From JAVKBW01 sp964352715 (GTDB lineage: Bacteria > Pseudomonadota > Alphaproteobacteria > UBA8366 > Aestuariispiraceae), in NCBI GenBank assembly GCA_964352715.1, contig CAYGSU010000021.1:1-53587 (forward strand): a stretch of DNA of 53,587 bases, given 5' to 3'. A program made the position numbers and the translations under genes. Numbering within the stretch: the first letter of the stretch is position 1; each line of letters opens with the position of its first letter. The notes beneath the pieces were generated by a model. It worked only from the letters and a program-made list of their open reading frames with translations. It was not told the origin of the DNA and did not search any database. Below are positions 52,330-53,587 of this stretch, in pieces.

Positions 52330-53316
52330 CTAGCCCTCCCCCTCGTTGCCGGAATCAGTCATCGCCTTTTTCTGCGCCGGGTCTTCCAGCACACGCACGA
52401 GGATCATGCCAAGAATGATCGTGACGAACAGCAGGGTGAAGGCGATTGCAGCGCCACGACCCAGCTTGAAGAACTGAAACGAGACATCGAACAGATACAC
52501 CGGCAAGATGCGCGTCGAGTTGCCAGGGCCACCGCCCGTCATCGCCAGGATATGGTCGATGAAACGGAAGTTGTCCATGAAGCGCAGCAGAATGCCAATC
52601 AGCAGGAACGGCACGATATTCGGCAACGATACGGAAAAGAAGTTTCGGATCGGCCCGGCGCCGTCAACCATATTGGCTTCCACCTGATCGCGCGGCACCC
52701 GTTTCAGGCCGGCCAGTGCAATCAGCGTAATCAGCGGCGTCCACTGCCAGATATCGACAATAATGATACCCCACAGCGCGGTATCGTAATCGCCAAGAAT
52801 CGATGTGGAATCAAGAATACCGAGGCTCTGGAACAGCCAGTGATACCAACCGAAGGTTCCGTTGTAGAGGTAATACCACAGCAACCCGGCGACAACAGGA
52901 GACATCATCATCGGCATCAGAATGACCGTGACGAGAACTTTTTCGACCCGGCTGTTATTCAGAATAACAGCCAGCAGAACACCGACGAGAATCTCGAATG
53001 TCAGGCAGAAGGCTGAATACTGGATAAGCATCAGCCAGCCCTGGATATTCTTTTCATCGGTGAAAAGCGCAGCATAGTTCTTTAAACCGACCCATGTGTC
53101 GGCACGCGCGCCAATCTTGTGCAGGCTCATATAGATGAGCCAGAAAAATGGATAAATTGTAATCGCCGCCAGCGTGACGATTGCCGGCAACATCAAATAA
53201 AGGAAATACCGTCGCTTGGGCGCGATATTCAATTCGCTGGGCACATAGTCGATCGTGCGCGCCGCATAGACGTGGTCGTCTTCGGAGACAAACGATCTTG
53301 CTACATCACTGGGCAT
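52330..53316 (-). CDS. Carbohydrate ABC transporter permease (MalF-like)
   Basis: A 328-residue permease with an N-terminal cytoplasmic part of about 35 residues, six membrane segments and the coupling loop VEANMVDGAGPIRNFFSVSLPNIVP near 224-248. It is in the MalF/UgpA position of a sugar or polyol importer. An 88-base gap with a palindromic hairpin separates it from the upstream binding-protein gene, an arrangement that often lets the binding protein be made in excess. Confidence 0.93.
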   Translation of the reverse strand: MPSDVARSFVSEDDHVYAARTIDYVPSELNIAPKRRYFLYLMLPAIVTLAAITIYPFFWLIYMSLHKIGARADTWVGLKNYAALFTDEKNIQGWLMLIQYSAFCLTFEILVGVLLAVILNNSRVEKVLVTVILMPMMMSPVVAGLLWYYLYNGTFGWYHWLFQSLGILDSTSILGDYDTALWGIIIVDIWQWTPLITLIALAGLKRVPRDQVEANMVDGAGPIRNFFSVSLPNIVPFLLIGILLRFMDNFRFIDHILAMTGGGPGNSTRILPVYLFDVSFQFFKLGRGAAIAFTLLFVTIILGMILVRVLEDPAQKKAMTDSGNEGEG

Positions 53317-53357
53317 GTCAATGACGGTCCGCTATCTGGAAATAAAAACAAAAGAAG

Positions 53358-53389
53358 CCTTGCCGGCCGGCAAGGGCCGACCGGCAAGG
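53358..53389 (-). terminator. Palindrome with T tract between binding protein and permease
   Basis: CCTTGCCGGCCGGCAAGG at 53358-53375 is a perfect 18-base palindrome, and the arm CCGGCAAGG is repeated at 53381-53389. On the minus strand the structure is followed by CTTCTTTTGTTTTTATTT. This is a Rho-independent terminator or attenuator after the binding-protein gene; read-through would feed the permease genes. Confidence 0.7.
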
Positions 53390-53404
53390 TAGTTGCTGCT
53401 CAGG

Positions 53405-53587
53405 TCAAACGTCGTTCAGGTTGTCTACCTGTTCCTTGATGCGCTGGCATACTTCTTCAGCGGTCATCCGACCGGCCAGGCAATTCTGAGTCTCGGCAGC
53501 GACGATGTTGTGGTATTCGTTCGCTTCCGGGAATTTCGGTCCGAGCACGAAATGCGGATCCTTGATGCCGTAGTCGTAAACCGCATC
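53405..53587 (-). CDS. Carbohydrate ABC transporter substrate-binding protein, C-terminal part
   Basis: The last 60 residues of a protein cut by the window edge, beginning DAVYDYGIKDPHFVLGPK and ending in a helical TAEEVCQRIKEQVDNLNDV. The final helical repeat with AEEV-x2-RIKEQV and its position before two sugar permease genes support a family 1 type extracellular binding protein. The fragment alone does not give the ligand. The frame runs unbroken to the window end. Confidence 0.75.
   Translation of the reverse strand, partial: DAVYDYGIKDPHFVLGPKFPEANEYHNIVAAETQNCLAGRMTAEEVCQRIKEQVDNLNDV

Noticed and set aside
1..53587. tRNA, rRNA, CRISPR, insertion sequence or phage genes
   Set aside because: I looked for cloverleaf-like blocks, spaced repeats, transposase or integrase motifs and found none; a full scan by program was not possible.

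Overview
The window looks like chromosome of a moderately GC-rich, probably marine or aquatic alphaproteobacterium of a Rhodospirillales-like lineage. The clues are the rpe / heparinase-family / purH neighbourhood, a complete FNR-linked cbb3 oxidase operon (ccoNOQP-GHIS), a choline sulfatase, a methylsuccinyl-CoA dehydrogenase, and many ABC importers. The lineage is inferred from gene content and no marker gene was compared. There is no tRNA, rRNA, CRISPR array, insertion sequence or phage gene that I can see. Coding density is very high and no gene-free stretch reaches 300 bases.

Layout. Positions 32-3476 (minus strand): two MFS carriers around a small DksA/TraR zinc-finger protein, then an EVE-domain protein. 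Positions 3620-13664 (plus): rpe, a heparinase II/III-family protein, a polysaccharide start module (winged-helix regulator, NusG/RfaH-like factor, undecaprenyl-phosphate sugar-phosphate transferase, sugar-nucleotide reductase, long 4,6-dehydratase), then purH and a short-chain dehydrogenase. Positions 13739-19728: choline sulfatase, a minus-strand pair resembling methylsuccinyl-CoA dehydrogenase and mesaconyl-CoA C1-C4 CoA transferase, and a divergent aldehyde dehydrogenase.

Positions 19742-35880 hold nitrogen-compound metabolism: a Tat-signal agmatine deiminase, N-carbamoylputrescine amidase, isochorismatase-fold hydrolase, formamidase-family and N-formylglutamate-amidohydrolase-family proteins, and a complete branched-chain-type ABC importer with fused LivM-LivG. 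Divergent from these are an RpiR-family regulator, a glutamine-synthetase-like ligase, a class III aminotransferase and a 1009-residue kinase / M23 / class III aminotransferase fusion. The likely theme is uptake and breakdown of an amine, amide or amino alcohol; the substrate is not known.

Positions 35949-45421: an FNR-type regulator with all four cluster cysteines, a hemerythrin-like protein, and the whole cbb3 oxidase and assembly operon behind a near-perfect FNR box. Positions 45532-53587 (minus): a carbohydrate or polyol ABC importer (binding protein cut by the window edge, two permeases, ATPase), a transglutaminase-fold protein with a TTG start, an FGGY kinase, a VOC-fold protein and an NTF2-fused flavin monooxygenase.

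The observations I rate highest are the adjacent Mcd-Mct-like genes, which suggest an unusual fate for mesaconyl-CoA; the tandem GTTCA-N5-TGAAC operators on a promoter in front of the polysaccharide regulator; and the three-domain kinase / M23 / aminotransferase enzyme in its amine cluster.
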